NCBI GenBank assembly: GCA_016707425.1
Contig: JADJHU010000001.1
Location: forward strand, 372,001 to 436,000
Length of the DNA stretch: 64,000 nt
Direction: 5' to 3'
From: Gammaproteobacteria bacterium
GTDB lineage: Bacteria; Pseudomonadota; Gammaproteobacteria; Steroidobacterales; Steroidobacteraceae
This document shows, one piece after another, positions 17,000-26,342 of this stretch. The notes beneath the pieces are model-generated. The model was not told where the DNA came from. It saw only the letters and a list, made by a program, of their open reading frames with translations, and did not search any database. Position 1 is the first letter of the stretch; each line of letters opens with the position of its first letter. The position numbers and the translations under genes are program-made.

Positions 17000-18126
17000 G
17001 CGCCGGCCGCCGCCACAGCCGAGAGCCGGGAGCCGAGGCGCACACGGGTGCGATCCTGCACGCGCCCCGCAAGCTGGCCACAGGCCGCATCGATGTCGTC
17101 GCCGCGCGTGCGGCGGATGGTCGCCACGAGGCCCCGACGCAGCAGTTCGTCGCGGAAGCGCTCGATCGCTGCAGGGGGTGAGCGCCGGTAGTGCGTGCCG
17201 GGAAAGGGATTGAAGGGAATCAGGTTCAGTTTCGCGGGGTGACCCCGGAGCAACGCGGCGAGCGCCCGCGCCTGCTGCGGCGAGTCATTCACGCCCTCCA
17301 GCATCACATACTCGAATGTGACACTGCGGCCATTCTGCTCGTCGATGTAATGCCAGCAGGCCTCGAGGAGCTCGGCGATCGGGTGTCGGCGGTTGATCGG
17401 CACGAGCTCGCTCCTCAGCGCGTCGTCCGGAGCGTGCAGCGACACCGCGAGCGCACAGTTGACCTCCTCCGCGAGGCGATAGATCTGCGGAACGAGTCCC
17501 GAGGTCGAGAGCGTCACGCGGCGCCGCGAGATGTCGAAGCCGAGATCATCGAGCAGGATGCGGATCGCCGGCACGACGTTGCGGAAATTGGCGAGCGGTT
17601 CGCCCATACCCATGAGCACGACATTGGTGACGATGCGCTCCCCGGTGCGCTGCACCTCGCCCGGGCAGGCACCCAGCTCGCGATGGGCCAAGAACACCTG
17701 CCCCACGATCTCGGCCGTCGTGAGGTTGCGATTGAAGCCCTGCTGCGCCGTGGCGCAGAACGAACAGTCCATCGCACAGCCGACCTGGGAGGAGATGCAG
17801 AGCGTCCCGCGGCCGGGTTCCGGGATGAAGACCATCTCGAAGGCCTGCGAGGCATCGGCGCGCAGGAGCCATTTGCGGGTGCCATCGGCCGACTGCTGTG
17901 CCGAGACGATCGCGGGCACCCGGATCTCCGCACGTTCCGCCAGCAGCGCGCGGAAGCTCTTCGCCAGGTCGCTCATGTCGTCGAAACGACCCACGCCGCG
18001 CTTGTACATCCAGCCCATGAGCTGGCGGGCCCGGAACGCCTTGCCACCGAGCTCGACGGCAAATGCCTCCAGCCCCGCCCGCTCGAGCCCGAGCAGATTC
18101 ACCTTGCTGTCGCCCACTGCCACCAT
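16996..18126 (-). CDS. rlmN: 23S rRNA/tRNA adenine-C2 methyltransferase RlmN (radical SAM)
   Basis: 376 residues. Methylates A2503 of 23S rRNA and A37 of some tRNAs through a radical SAM reaction. The cluster-binding C-x3-C-x2-C motif is CAMDCSFC near residue 118. The SAM-binding GMGEP block is present, and a C-terminal conserved region holds the methylated Cys. The ATG at 18126 (MVAVGDSKVNLLGL) gives the normal length. Upstream in-frame codons lie inside ndk. The tail is Arg-rich and slightly long. Confidence 0.96.
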   Translation of the reverse strand: MVAVGDSKVNLLGLERAGLEAFAVELGGKAFRARQLMGWMYKRGVGRFDDMSDLAKSFRALLAERAEIRVPAIVSAQQSADGTRKWLLRADASQAFEMVFIPEPGRGTLCISSQVGCAMDCSFCATAQQGFNRNLTTAEIVGQVFLAHRELGACPGEVQRTGERIVTNVVLMGMGEPLANFRNVVPAIRILLDDLGFDISRRRVTLSTSGLVPQIYRLAEEVNCALAVSLHAPDDALRSELVPINRRHPIAELLEACWHYIDEQNGRSVTFEYVMLEGVNDSPQQARALAALLRGHPAKLNLIPFNPFPGTHYRRSPPAAIERFRDELLRRGLVATIRRTRGDDIDAACGQLAGRVQDRTRVRLGSRLSAVAAAGA

Positions 18127-18169
18127 GGTCGTTTCTGGTCTCAAGCTGCATCCTGCCTGCAGCACGCGG

Positions 18170-18598
18170 TCAGCTCCTCGGGCAGAGCTCCGTCTCGCGA
18201 AAGAAATACCCGATCTCGCGCGCCGCCGTTTCCGGGCCGTCCGAGCCGTGCACGGTGTTCGCCTCGATGCTCTCGGCCAGATCGGCCCGGATCGTGCCGG
18301 GCGCAGCCTTCTTCGGGTCCGTTGCGCCCATGATGTCGCGGTTCTTTGCGATCGCATTCCCGCCTTCGAGAACCTGCACCATGATCGGTCCCGAGGTCAT
18401 GTAGCGCACGAGATCGGCGAAGAAGGGACGCTCGCGGTGCACGGCGTAGAAACCCTCCGCCTCGGCCTGCGACAGACGCATCATGCGCGCGGCGATCACG
18501 CGCAGACCGGCCTGCTCGAAGCGCCGGTAGACTTCACCGATCAGATTGCGGGCCACACCGTCGGGCTTGACGATGGAAAGAGTGCGCTCGAGCGCCAT
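18170..18598 (-). CDS. ndk: nucleoside-diphosphate kinase
   Basis: 142 residues. Transfers the gamma phosphate between nucleotides through a phospho-His intermediate. The active-site His is in NTVHGSD near residue 117, and the N-terminus MALERTLSIVKPDGV is canonical. It lies 43 bases upstream of rlmN and downstream of a terminator hairpin, so it probably starts a transcription unit. Confidence 0.97.
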   Translation of the reverse strand: MALERTLSIVKPDGVARNLIGEVYRRFEQAGLRVIAARMMRLSQAEAEGFYAVHRERPFFADLVRYMTSGPIMVQVLEGGNAIAKNRDIMGATDPKKAAPGTIRADLAESIEANTVHGSDGPETAAREIGYFFRETELCPRS

Positions 18599-18614
18599 GA
18601 TTCTCGGATCTCCA

Positions 18615-18660
18615 GACTTAAAAATGGATGAAGGACACCGGCGCCGGGCGCCCGGTGTCC
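18615..18660 (-). terminator. rho-independent terminator after the trmJ-iscS-iscA unit
   Basis: On the minus strand a GC-rich hairpin with nine-base arms (GGACACCGG/CCGGTGTCC, 18633-18660) is followed by a T-rich stretch with five consecutive T (18618-18625). It stands between the iscA stop and the ndk start and separates the two leftward units. Confidence 0.7.
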
Positions 18661-18751
18661 GGGGGGTTCTGCTCAGGCGCGGGAGTCTAACGGCTCGGAA
18701 CCTGTCGCGGCAATCTGCGCCGCATCGGAAGTTCCCGAAAGTTAAGGGTTT

Positions 18752-19075
18752 TCAGACGCTGAAGCTTTCGCCGCAACCACACTCGCCACGAACATTGGGG
18801 TTCTGGAAGCGGAAGGCCTCGTTGAGGCCCTGCCGGACAAAATCCACTGTCGTGCCGTCGATGAGCTCCAGACTGCCGCGATCGACGAAGACCTTGACGC
18901 CCTGGTCCTCGAACACCACGTCGCCCGGCTGTGCATCGTCGGCGTAGTTCACCACATAAGCGAAGCCGGAGCAGCCGGTCTTGCGGACGCCCAGCCGCAG
19001 TCCCACGCCATGCCCGCGCGCCGCCAGAAAGGTCTTCACCCGTTCCGCAGCGGATTGTGTGAGTGCAATCGCCAT
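18752..19075 (-). CDS. iscA: A-type Fe-S cluster carrier (IscA/ErpA family)
   Basis: 107 residues. Carries or delivers Fe-S clusters. The three conserved cysteines are present: Cys35 in KTGCSGF and the pair in GECGCGESF (about 99 and 101). It lies nine bases downstream of the cysteine desulfurase fusion gene. With no separate iscU, hscB, hscA or fdx here, its place in the locus supports the isc assignment, but ErpA cannot be excluded from sequence alone. Confidence 0.92.
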   Translation of the reverse strand: MAIALTQSAAERVKTFLAARGHGVGLRLGVRKTGCSGFAYVVNYADDAQPGDVVFEDQGVKVFVDRGSLELIDGTTVDFVRQGLNEAFRFQNPNVRGECGCGESFSV

Positions 19076-19084
19076 GTGCGCATC

Positions 19085-20665
19085 CTAAGCCCTTGCCTGC
19101 CACTCGCGAAGACATGCCTGTAACGCATCTTCGACCACGAACAGCCGGCCGAGTTTCTCCACAGGTACATCCAGTACGGCCGCCCATCCGGCCGGATCGC
19201 CCGGCACGAGGGTCGCCCGGCGGCGACCCGGAAGCTGCTCTACGACCCAAGCGGTCACGGCGAGAGTGTGCGGACACCCATAGGCCTGGAAGCGTGCGGC
19301 CGTCACACTGTCGCCTTCGATTTCGAGCCAGATCCGCACGCGCGTGCCCGCGCTCTCACCTCCGGCCTCGCCGCAGACGACGGGCCCCGCGGTCCCGGCA
19401 AGCGAGCCGGCGCACGGCGCCGTGCGGAAATACTGCCAGGCGAGGGGCGAGAGCCCCGAATCTTCGCCACTTCCCGCGCCCGAATCGCCCGGGCTGGCAC
19501 CCGCGGTCCCCGCGAGGCTGCGCAGGCGGTACAGTTCCCGGGCGATCGCGGATGCCGCGGCCTCGACGTCCGCCTCGGTGGTGAAACGGCCTAGCGACAG
19601 GCGGAGCGAACTCTGGGCAAGCTCGGTGCTGCGCCCGAGCGCGCGGAGCACATGCGATGGTTCCGCGCTCGCGGAGCTGCAGGCCGATCCGGTCGAGAGC
19701 GCGAGCTCCGGGAGGCCCGTGACCAGGCTTTCGCCTTCGACGCCTTCGAAGGACACATTGAGGATCGCAGCGACGCGCTCGCTGCCCGCACCGTTCAGGT
19801 GCACGCCTCCGAGTCCCTGCAGCGACTGCCACAGCCGCTCCCGCAGCGCCCCGAGCCGCCGTGCCTCATGTTCACGCTCGATGGCGGCGATCTCGGCCGC
19901 CACTCCGAAGCCGACGATCTGATGAGTGGCGAGCGTGCCGGCCCGCAGCCCCCGCTCCTGCCCGCCACCGAGCAGCTGTGGCGCGAGGCGAGGTCTCGCG
20001 GCGGGGCGCACGACGAGCGCCCCAATGCCCTTCGGCCCACACAGCTTGTGGGCACTGATCGACAGCAGGTCGATCGCCTGCCGGCGCAGATCGATCTCCA
20101 GGCGCCCGACGCTCTGGGCCGCATCGCAGTGCAGGAGCACATTGCGCTCGCGGCAGGTCGCACCGATCGCGGCGACGTCGTTGATCACACCGGTCTCGTT
20201 GTTGACATGCATGATCGACACGAGCCGCGTATCGGGCCGCAGTGCCGCCCGTACGGCATCCGGATCAATGCGGCCGTCGGCCCGTGGACTCAACCAGGTG
20301 ACTTCGAAGCCTTCCTTCTCCAGCCGCCGCATCGGGTCGAGCACCGCCCGGTGCTCGGTGCGCGCCGTCACCAGGTGCCGCCCGGCGCCCGCCGGAGCGC
20401 GCGCCGCGCCGAAAATCGCGAGATTGTCCGCCTCAGTGGCCCCCGAGGTGAACACGACCTCTTCGCTCGCACAGCCGACCAGGGCGGCGAGCTGCGCGCG
20501 CGCCGCCGCCACACGCCGCGCGGCACTGCGACCGTAGGCATGACCCGAGGAGGGATTGCCGAAGTCGCCCTGCAGCCCGAGACACTCGTTCATCGCTGCG
20601 GCCACACGCGGGTCGACCGGCGTGGTGGCCGCGTAGTCGAGGTAGATGGGGCGCGCACCGCTCAC
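19085..20665 (-). CDS. iscS: cysteine desulfurase IscS fused to a degenerate IscU-like domain
   Basis: 526 residues, about 120 longer than normal IscS. Residues 1-385 are a complete PLP-dependent desulfurase: Schiff-base Lys207 in SAHKLCGPKG and the persulfide Cys329 in STGSACSSAS. A Gly/Ser linker (385-404) leads to an IscU/NifU-N-like domain (about 405-526) with Cys431 (VVCGEA) and Cys464 (AYGCPHTLA). At the third scaffold Cys position, expected before xLAEDAI, the sequence reads GRLFVVEDAL, so that ligand is missing. The domain may act as a docking or sulfur-relay partner and not as a true scaffold. The gene is coupled to trmJ by an ATGA overlap. Confidence 0.92.
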   Translation of the reverse strand: MSGARPIYLDYAATTPVDPRVAAAMNECLGLQGDFGNPSSGHAYGRSAARRVAAARAQLAALVGCASEEVVFTSGATEADNLAIFGAARAPAGAGRHLVTARTEHRAVLDPMRRLEKEGFEVTWLSPRADGRIDPDAVRAALRPDTRLVSIMHVNNETGVINDVAAIGATCRERNVLLHCDAAQSVGRLEIDLRRQAIDLLSISAHKLCGPKGIGALVVRPAARPRLAPQLLGGGQERGLRAGTLATHQIVGFGVAAEIAAIEREHEARRLGALRERLWQSLQGLGGVHLNGAGSERVAAILNVSFEGVEGESLVTGLPELALSTGSACSSASAEPSHVLRALGRSTELAQSSLRLSLGRFTTEADVEAAASAIARELYRLRSLAGTAGASPGDSGAGSGEDSGLSPLAWQYFRTAPCAGSLAGTAGPVVCGEAGGESAGTRVRIWLEIEGDSVTAARFQAYGCPHTLAVTAWVVEQLPGRRRATLVPGDPAGWAAVLDVPVEKLGRLFVVEDALQACLREWQARA

Positions 20666-21483
20666 GCGTGCGAGTCCGGCTCGCGCGCCCCTCCGGCCGT
20701 GCGGCGCCTGCCCTGCACGGCCGTCAGGATGCCCCGGAGGATGTTCACTTCGTTCTGATCGAGCTCGGCGCGCTGCAGAAAGCGCCGGATGCGGCCCATG
20801 AGGTGCACGCCGCTCTGCGTGCGGTCGCGAAAGTCGATCTCGTTCAGTGTCCTGCCGAAATGCGCGTACAGACGCTCCATCTCCTCGGGTGGTGCGAGCG
20901 GCACCGGGGGTGCCGGCGCCTCGTAGCGTGCGCCGCGGGCACGATAGATCTCGTAGGCCACCAGCTGCACGGCCATCGAGAGGTTGAGCGACGTATAGGC
21001 GGGATTTGCCGGAATGCGGATCAGGGCATGAGCGGCCGCAAGCTCTTCATTCGTCAAACCGCTCCTCTCAGCGCCGAACAGCACCGCCGAAGGTGCGCTT
21101 CGCGACTCGAGCACGAGGCGCCCGGCCGCCGCGCGCACATCGAGCACGCGGAAGCGCTGGTCCCGCTCGCGTGAGGTGGTTGCCGCCACGTAGCCACAGC
21201 CGCCGAGCGCCTCGCCCACCGACGCGGTGACTCGCGCGCGCGCCAGCACATCGTCTGCGCCGGAGGCCCGGGCGGTCGCCTCGGCATGGGGAAACAGCTT
21301 CGGGCGCACGAGCACGAGCTGATCGAGCGCCATGTTCTTCATCGCGCGCGCCACGGCGCCGATGTTTCCTGGATGCGAGGGCTCGACCAGTACGATGCGC
21401 ACATCGGACGGCGCGAGCGCCTGCCCCTCACCGGCGGGTGGCAGACTGGCACGCAAAGCCCCGAACGCTTCGGTTTCCGGCAT
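20662..21483 (-). CDS. trmJ: tRNA (cytidine/uridine-2'-O)-methyltransferase TrmJ
   Basis: 273 residues. SPOUT-class enzyme that 2'-O-methylates position 32 of several tRNAs. The VEPSHPGNIGAVARAMKNM block opens the fold near residue 33. The trefoil-knot SAM site shows LFGAERSGLTNEEL and IPANPAYTSLNLSMAVQLVAYE. A C-terminal helical extension follows. trmJ upstream of isc genes is the usual gammaproteobacterial arrangement, although iscR is absent here. Confidence 0.95.
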   Translation of the reverse strand: MPETEAFGALRASLPPAGEGQALAPSDVRIVLVEPSHPGNIGAVARAMKNMALDQLVLVRPKLFPHAEATARASGADDVLARARVTASVGEALGGCGYVAATTSRERDQRFRVLDVRAAAGRLVLESRSAPSAVLFGAERSGLTNEELAAAHALIRIPANPAYTSLNLSMAVQLVAYEIYRARGARYEAPAPPVPLAPPEEMERLYAHFGRTLNEIDFRDRTQSGVHLMGRIRRFLQRAELDQNEVNILRGILTAVQGRRRTAGGAREPDSHA

Positions 21484-21544
21484 GTGCGGATTCTAACGCC
21501 GCCGCGCTCCGTCTCTCTTGCCTCCGCGGGGACCCCGGCGTTGC

Positions 21545-21550
21545 TACACT
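21545..21550 (+). promoter_or_regulatory. candidate -10 box of suhB (possibly leaderless)
   Basis: TACACT stands seven bases before the GTG start of suhB, with no Shine-Dalgarno between them. If used, transcription would begin at or next to the start codon. A matching -35 is weak. Confidence 0.35.
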
Positions 21551-21557
21551 GTCACCC

Positions 21558-22358
21558 GTGCATCCGCTCCTCAACATCGCCGTGCGCGCCGCGCGTCGTG
21601 CCGGCGAGGTGATCGTACGCAGCCTCGTGCGGCTCGAGTCGCTGCAGGTCGCCACCAAGGGCCGCAACGACTTCGTGAGCGAAGTCGACCACGCAGCCGA
21701 ACGCGAGATCATGACGATCATCCGCCGTTCCCATCCGGACCATGCCTTCCTCGCCGAGGAGAGCGGCCGCACGGGCGAAAGCGACACGCTGTGGATCGTC
21801 GACCCTCTGGACGGCACCACGAACTTCCTCCACGGATTTCCCGTGTTCGCCGTGTCGATCGCCTGCCAGATCCGCGGGCGGCTCGAGCACGCGGTCGTCT
21901 ACGATCCGATGCGCCAGGAGCTCTTCACTGCGAGCCGGGGATCGGGTGCCCACCTCGACAACCGGCGCATGCGCGTCAGCCGCCAGCGCACGCTCGAGGG
22001 CGCGCTCGTGGCCACGGGCTTCCCATATCGCGCCAATACACGTTACGTCGATGCCTATCTCGGCATGCTGAAGACCGTCATGGAACGCGCCGCCGGCATC
22101 CGTCGCCCGGGGGCGGCGGCGCTCGATCTCGCCTATGTGGCCGCAGGCCGGGTCGATGGCTTCTGGGAGATCGGGCTGTCACCCTGGGACACCGCGGCCG
22201 GGACGCTCCTGATCACGGAGGCCGGCGGACGCATCGGCACACTCGCGGGCGGAGAGTACCGCCAGGGCGGCAACGTCGTCGCGGGCTCGCCCAGAGTCTA
22301 TGTGGCACTGCTCGCAGCCTTCGCCTCGCAGCTCCCGGAAGATCTGCGGGAGGAGTAA
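21558..22358 (+). CDS. suhB: inositol monophosphatase family protein SuhB
   Basis: 266 residues from the GTG. Mg-dependent phosphatase fold. In E. coli SuhB also takes part in rRNA transcription complexes. Metal-site motifs are present: EESGRTGES near residue 67, IVDPLDGTTNFLHGFP near 82, and the C-terminal WDTAAGTLLITEAGG near 210. The start is the conserved VHPLLNIAVRAARRAG. A longer frame from 21438 overlaps the divergent trmJ and lacks similarity. Confidence 0.93.
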   Translation: MHPLLNIAVRAARRAGEVIVRSLVRLESLQVATKGRNDFVSEVDHAAEREIMTIIRRSHPDHAFLAEESGRTGESDTLWIVDPLDGTTNFLHGFPVFAVSIACQIRGRLEHAVVYDPMRQELFTASRGSGAHLDNRRMRVSRQRTLEGALVATGFPYRANTRYVDAYLGMLKTVMERAAGIRRPGAAALDLAYVAAGRVDGFWEIGLSPWDTAAGTLLITEAGGRIGTLAGGEYRQGGNVVAGSPRVYVALLAAFASQLPEDLREE

Positions 22359-22373
22359 CGGCCGGCCCCGGCC

Positions 22374-23120
22374 TCAGTCGCCCCGTTCTCTCTCGCCCGT
22401 CCGGCGGCGGTCGAGCGCCTGGCGCAGGCGCAGATTGACCATCTCGACGCCAACCGAGAAGGCCATGGCGAAATAGAGATAACCCTTCGGGATCTCGAAG
22501 TGGAAGCCTTCGGCCACCAGCGCCATCCCGACCAGGATCAGGAAGGCGAGCGCCAGCACCTTGATGGTCGGATGCCGCTCGATGAAGGCGCCGATCGAGC
22601 CCGACACCCACATCATCACGCCGATCGCCACGACGATCGCCGCGACCATGACCTCCACATCCCTCGCGAGGCCGACAGCCGTGAACACCGAGTCGAGCGA
22701 GAAGACGATGTCGATCACCGCGATCTGCGTCACGATCAGGAGAAAGCTCGCATGCAGACGCACGCGTCGTCCTTGATCCTCTGCCCCCTCGAGGGTGTGG
22801 TGGATCTCGAGCACGCTCTTGGCGAGGAGGAACAGTCCCCCAAGGAAGAGAATCAGGTCCCGGCCCGATACCCCCTGGGGTCCGATCCAGAACCACGGCT
22901 TCGTCAGGCGTGTGAGCCACACGATCGAGAACAGCAGTGCGATGCGCGTGAGCATCGCAAGTGCCAGTCCCGTGATGCGTGCCGTTTCCTGGCGCTCTTT
23001 CGGCAGGCGGCCGACGAGGATCGAGATGAAGATGATGTTGTCGATGCCGAGAACGATCTCGAGCGCCGACAGCGTGGCGAACACCACCCACGTCTGCGGA
23101 TCCGTCAGCAGCTCGAGCAC
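22374..23120 (-). CDS. TerC/YgdQ-family integral membrane protein
   Basis: 248 residues with about seven hydrophobic segments. Two acidic motifs inside membrane helices are typical: EIVLGIDNIIF near residue 21 and DIVFSLDSVFTAVG near 137. Both carry the Asp residues proposed for metal (Mn) transport in TerC proteins. The tail is charged and cytoplasmic (RLRQALDRRR). The substrate is not certain. It is convergent with suhB, 15 bases apart. Confidence 0.88.
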   Translation of the reverse strand: MLELLTDPQTWVVFATLSALEIVLGIDNIIFISILVGRLPKERQETARITGLALAMLTRIALLFSIVWLTRLTKPWFWIGPQGVSGRDLILFLGGLFLLAKSVLEIHHTLEGAEDQGRRVRLHASFLLIVTQIAVIDIVFSLDSVFTAVGLARDVEVMVAAIVVAIGVMMWVSGSIGAFIERHPTIKVLALAFLILVGMALVAEGFHFEIPKGYLYFAMAFSVGVEMVNLRLRQALDRRRTGERERGD

Positions 23121-23144
23121 GTCCGCCCCCCGCGTCCGTCAGGC

Positions 23145-24080
23145 TCAGGGCAGGTTGTCGGCCGCAGTCCTGCGTTCCGCAGGGAAGATGTCCTCCGCCT
23201 GCAGTCCGAGGTCGAGCGCGATGGCGCTGGCCACGTAGATCGAGGAGTAGGTGCCGATCACCACGCCGATGATGATCGCCGCCGAGAAACCATGCAGCGC
23301 GGGACCGCCCAGCACGTAGAGCGTCACGACGACGATGAGGGTCGTGAGGCTCGTCATGATGGTCCGCGACAGCGTCTGGTTGATCGATTCGTCGAGAATC
23401 ACGATCGGCGCCGCGCGCCGGTTGGCATGGAAACGCTCGCGGATGCGATCGAAGATCACCACGGTATCGTTCAGGGAGTAGCCGATCACGGCGAGGATCG
23501 CCGCCACCACGGCGAGATCGAAGGTCATCTGCGTGGCCGCGAAGAAGCCGAGCATCACGAGCGGATCGTGCAGCGCGGCCAGGATGGCGCCTGCTGACAG
23601 CCGCCAGCTGTGAAAGCGCAGCAGCACGTACAGAAAGATCAGCAGCACCGTGAAGGCCAGCGCCCAGGTGGCGCTGGTGCGCAGCTCCGCGCCAACCTGC
23701 GGACCGACGACTTCCAGACGGCGGATCTCCGCCTGGGAATCGATGGACTTCAGCACCCGCTCGACGCCCGCACGGATCTCGGCACCACTCTGGTGCTCGG
23801 CCGGCGGCAGCCGGATCAGGATGTCCCGCGAGGACCCGAAGCTCTGCACCTGATGCTCGGGGAAGCCGCCCCCGGAGAGCCCGTGGCGCACGGCGTCGAG
23901 ATCCGCGGTGCGCGGGAAGGACGCCTCGACGGTGACGCCGCCGGTGAAGTCGACGGCCAGATTCAGCCCCCGAACCGCAACGAGGACGATCGACGCGATG
24001 ACCATCGCCCCCGAGATGCCGTACCACGCCCACCGCAACCGCATGAAGGGGATGCGCGTCTGCTTCTTGAAGAATTCCAT
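23145..24080 (-). CDS. secF: protein translocase subunit SecF
   Basis: 311 residues, six predicted TM helices. With SecD it uses the proton gradient to pull preproteins into the periplasm. The N-terminal TM and the periplasmic P4 domain contain VDFTGGVTVEASF. The conserved GYSLNDTVVIFDRIRE lies in the membrane part near residue 205. The start at 24080 (MEFFKKQTRIPFMRL) has a GGAG Shine-Dalgarno. It is the third gene of the yajC-secD-secF unit. Confidence 0.96.
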   Translation of the reverse strand: MEFFKKQTRIPFMRLRWAWYGISGAMVIASIVLVAVRGLNLAVDFTGGVTVEASFPRTADLDAVRHGLSGGGFPEHQVQSFGSSRDILIRLPPAEHQSGAEIRAGVERVLKSIDSQAEIRRLEVVGPQVGAELRTSATWALAFTVLLIFLYVLLRFHSWRLSAGAILAALHDPLVMLGFFAATQMTFDLAVVAAILAVIGYSLNDTVVIFDRIRERFHANRRAAPIVILDESINQTLSRTIMTSLTTLIVVVTLYVLGGPALHGFSAAIIIGVVIGTYSSIYVASAIALDLGLQAEDIFPAERRTAADNLP

Positions 24081-24102
24081 GGAGTCTCCAGCCGGCTGCA
24101 GG

Positions 24103-25971
24103 TCAGATGCGCAGGCCGGTGAGCTTGCGGCGACCGCCGTACATGAGCGTGAGGAGCGCGCGGCTGCCCATGAGCGCCGTGAACATCGAGGTCGCGATGC
24201 CAAGCGAGAGCGTCACGGCAAAACCGCGGATCGGTCCGGTGCCGAAGACCCACAGCACGATGCCGGCAATGAGCGTCGTGATGTTGGAGTCGGCAATCGC
24301 CGAAAACGCCTTCTCGAAACCCGCCTTGATCGCTGCCTGGGGCGAAGTGCCGCGCCGCAGCTCTTCCCGGATGCGCTCGTAGATGAGCACGTTGGCATCC
24401 ACCGCCATGCCGACCGTGAGCACGATGCCCGCGATGCCCGGCAGCGTGAGCGCCGCGCGGATGCCCGAAAGCAGCGCCGCGAGCAGCACGACGTTCGACA
24501 GCAGCACCGCGTTCGCAACCCACCCGAAAGTGCGGTAATACACGGCCATGAAGGCAAAACACACGAGCATGCCGGCGGCGAGCGCCAGCACGCCCTTGTC
24601 GATGTTGTCCTGCCCGAGGCTCGGACCCACGACGCGCTCCTCGACGATGTAGATCGGCGCGGCGAGCGAGCCGGCGCGCAGAAGCAGTGCCAGCTCGCGC
24701 GCCTCGCTCGAGGAGAGCCCGGTGATCTGGAAGCTGTTCGAGAAAATGCCGCGGATCGTCGCCAGACTGATGACCTCCTCGTCGCGCACATTGCGCTCGA
24801 CCTTGCGGCCACCGACATCGACGGCTTCCCGGCGCTGTTCGATGAACACCACGGCCATGCGACGGTTGAGATTGGCGCGCGTCGTCCTGAGCATCTCCTC
24901 GCCGCCTCGCGCATCCAGCTTCACCGAGACCGCAGGGCCCTCCTGCGTCGTGGCACTCGTGGCATCGGTGAGCTGATCGCCGGTGACGATGATGTCGCGC
25001 TTCAGGAGGACCGGCTGCCCCCCGCGCGTGTGGTAGAGCTTCGAGCCGAGCGGCGCGCGGCCCCGGCGCTCGGCCTCCACCGGGTTGTTCTGCATGTCCT
25101 CGAGCCGGAACTCGAGGGTCGCGACCTTGCCGAGGATGTCCTTCACCTCGGCGGAGTTCTGCACGCCGGGCAGCTGCACGTTGATGCGGTCGGGCCCCTG
25201 GCGCTGCACGATGGGCTCGGAGACGCCGAGCTCGTTGACGCGGTTGCGCAGCGTCGTGAGGTTCTGCTGGATCGCGTAATCCTGCCGCGCACGGATCTGC
25301 GCCGCCGTCAGCACCGCAGTGATGGCGCTGCCGGAGTCACTGCGCTGCACGTCGAAGGCAAGGTCCGGGTGCGCGGCGCGCAGCGCCGCGACTGCGGTCC
25401 CGGGATCGGTTGCAGGCGGGAGCGTGACCCGCACCGCATTGAGCACATCGCCCTGTACACGCGTCGCGCCGAGGTCCGTGTAGGCGATCTGCTTCTGTCC
25501 GAGGGCGCGCGCGAAATCACGCTCATAACCCTCGAGGAGCTGCGCGACGGCACCCTGAACATCCACCTCGTAGAGCAGGTACAGTCCGCCCCGAAGATCG
25601 AGACCCAGAGGCATCGGCCGGAGACCCACGACGCGCAACCACTCCGGCGCCCGCGGGGCGAAGGACAGCGCCGTAACGTAGTCCCTGGTGAGACCTTCGT
25701 TGATCGCATCGCGTGCCTTCAGCTGTTCCGGCACGTTCGCGAAGCGCACCATGAGCCGCCCCGCGTCGAGATATGACCTGGCGAACACGACGCCGCGGCT
25801 GCGCAGGAAGGCCTCGACGGACTGCTGTGCAGCCGTTTCGATCGGTGCGCGGTCGCGGCGCACCACCTGCAGTGCCGGATCTTCCCCGAAGAGATTGGGT
25901 GCCGCGAAGGCGAGCCCGAGCAGCAGCAGCACTGCGATCAGGACATACTTCCAGCGCGCATACTCGAGCAT
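24103..25971 (-). CDS. secD: protein translocase subunit SecD
   Basis: 622 residues. The N-terminal TM helix (8-28) is followed by the P1 head and base domains, with LGLDLRGGLYLLYEVD near residue 122 and RVNELGVSEP near 246. Five TM helices close the protein, with GMAVDANVLIYERIREE carrying the conserved Asp-x-Asn of the proton path. The motor domain partners SecF encoded 22 bases downstream. Confidence 0.97.
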   Translation of the reverse strand: MLEYARWKYVLIAVLLLLGLAFAAPNLFGEDPALQVVRRDRAPIETAAQQSVEAFLRSRGVVFARSYLDAGRLMVRFANVPEQLKARDAINEGLTRDYVTALSFAPRAPEWLRVVGLRPMPLGLDLRGGLYLLYEVDVQGAVAQLLEGYERDFARALGQKQIAYTDLGATRVQGDVLNAVRVTLPPATDPGTAVAALRAAHPDLAFDVQRSDSGSAITAVLTAAQIRARQDYAIQQNLTTLRNRVNELGVSEPIVQRQGPDRINVQLPGVQNSAEVKDILGKVATLEFRLEDMQNNPVEAERRGRAPLGSKLYHTRGGQPVLLKRDIIVTGDQLTDATSATTQEGPAVSVKLDARGGEEMLRTTRANLNRRMAVVFIEQRREAVDVGGRKVERNVRDEEVISLATIRGIFSNSFQITGLSSSEARELALLLRAGSLAAPIYIVEERVVGPSLGQDNIDKGVLALAAGMLVCFAFMAVYYRTFGWVANAVLLSNVVLLAALLSGIRAALTLPGIAGIVLTVGMAVDANVLIYERIREELRRGTSPQAAIKAGFEKAFSAIADSNITTLIAGIVLWVFGTGPIRGFAVTLSLGIATSMFTALMGSRALLTLMYGGRRKLTGLRI

Positions 25972-25979
25972 GTGCGACC

Positions 25980-26312
25980 TCAGGCGCCCCTGAGCGTGCC
26001 CTTGGGCACGAGGGAAGTGATCTGCTGCTTCTGCACCTTGACGCGCACGCCGTCGGCAATCTCGACGGTAATGAAGCTCTCGCCGACCTCGATGATCCTG
26101 CCGAGCAGCCCGCCGGCGGTGATCACCTCGTCACCCGACACGAGCTTCGAGACCATCGTCTGGTGATCCCTGGTCTTCTTCTGCTGCGGCCGGATCAGCA
26201 GAAAATAGAAGATGACGACGAACAGCACCATCATCAGCAGCGGTGCAATCTGTCCGCCGGGGGCCGGCGCCCCGGCGGTCTGCGCCAGGGCCTCAGGAAT
26301 AAGACCGTTCAT
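25980..26312 (-). CDS. yajC: preprotein translocase subunit YajC
   Basis: 110 residues. Single TM segment (about 24-43, LLMMVLFVVIFYFLLIRPQQKK), then a small cytoplasmic beta domain with VSGDEVITAGGLLGRI. It binds SecDF. The start at 26312 (MNGLIPEALAQ) has GGTGGAG upstream. Longer upstream frames are shadows of tgt. It stands eight bases before secD. Confidence 0.95.
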   Translation of the reverse strand: MNGLIPEALAQTAGAPAPGGQIAPLLMMVLFVVIFYFLLIRPQQKKTRDHQTMVSKLVSGDEVITAGGLLGRIIEVGESFITVEIADGVRVKVQKQQITSLVPKGTLRGA

Positions 26313-26342
26313 GCTCCACCCTCGTACACGTAGATTCGAAGC

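Noticed and set aside
22213..24033. 606-codon minus-strand frame over terC and secF
   Set aside because: Out-of-phase reading of the same strand genes; composition rich in Arg/Gly/His with no domain.
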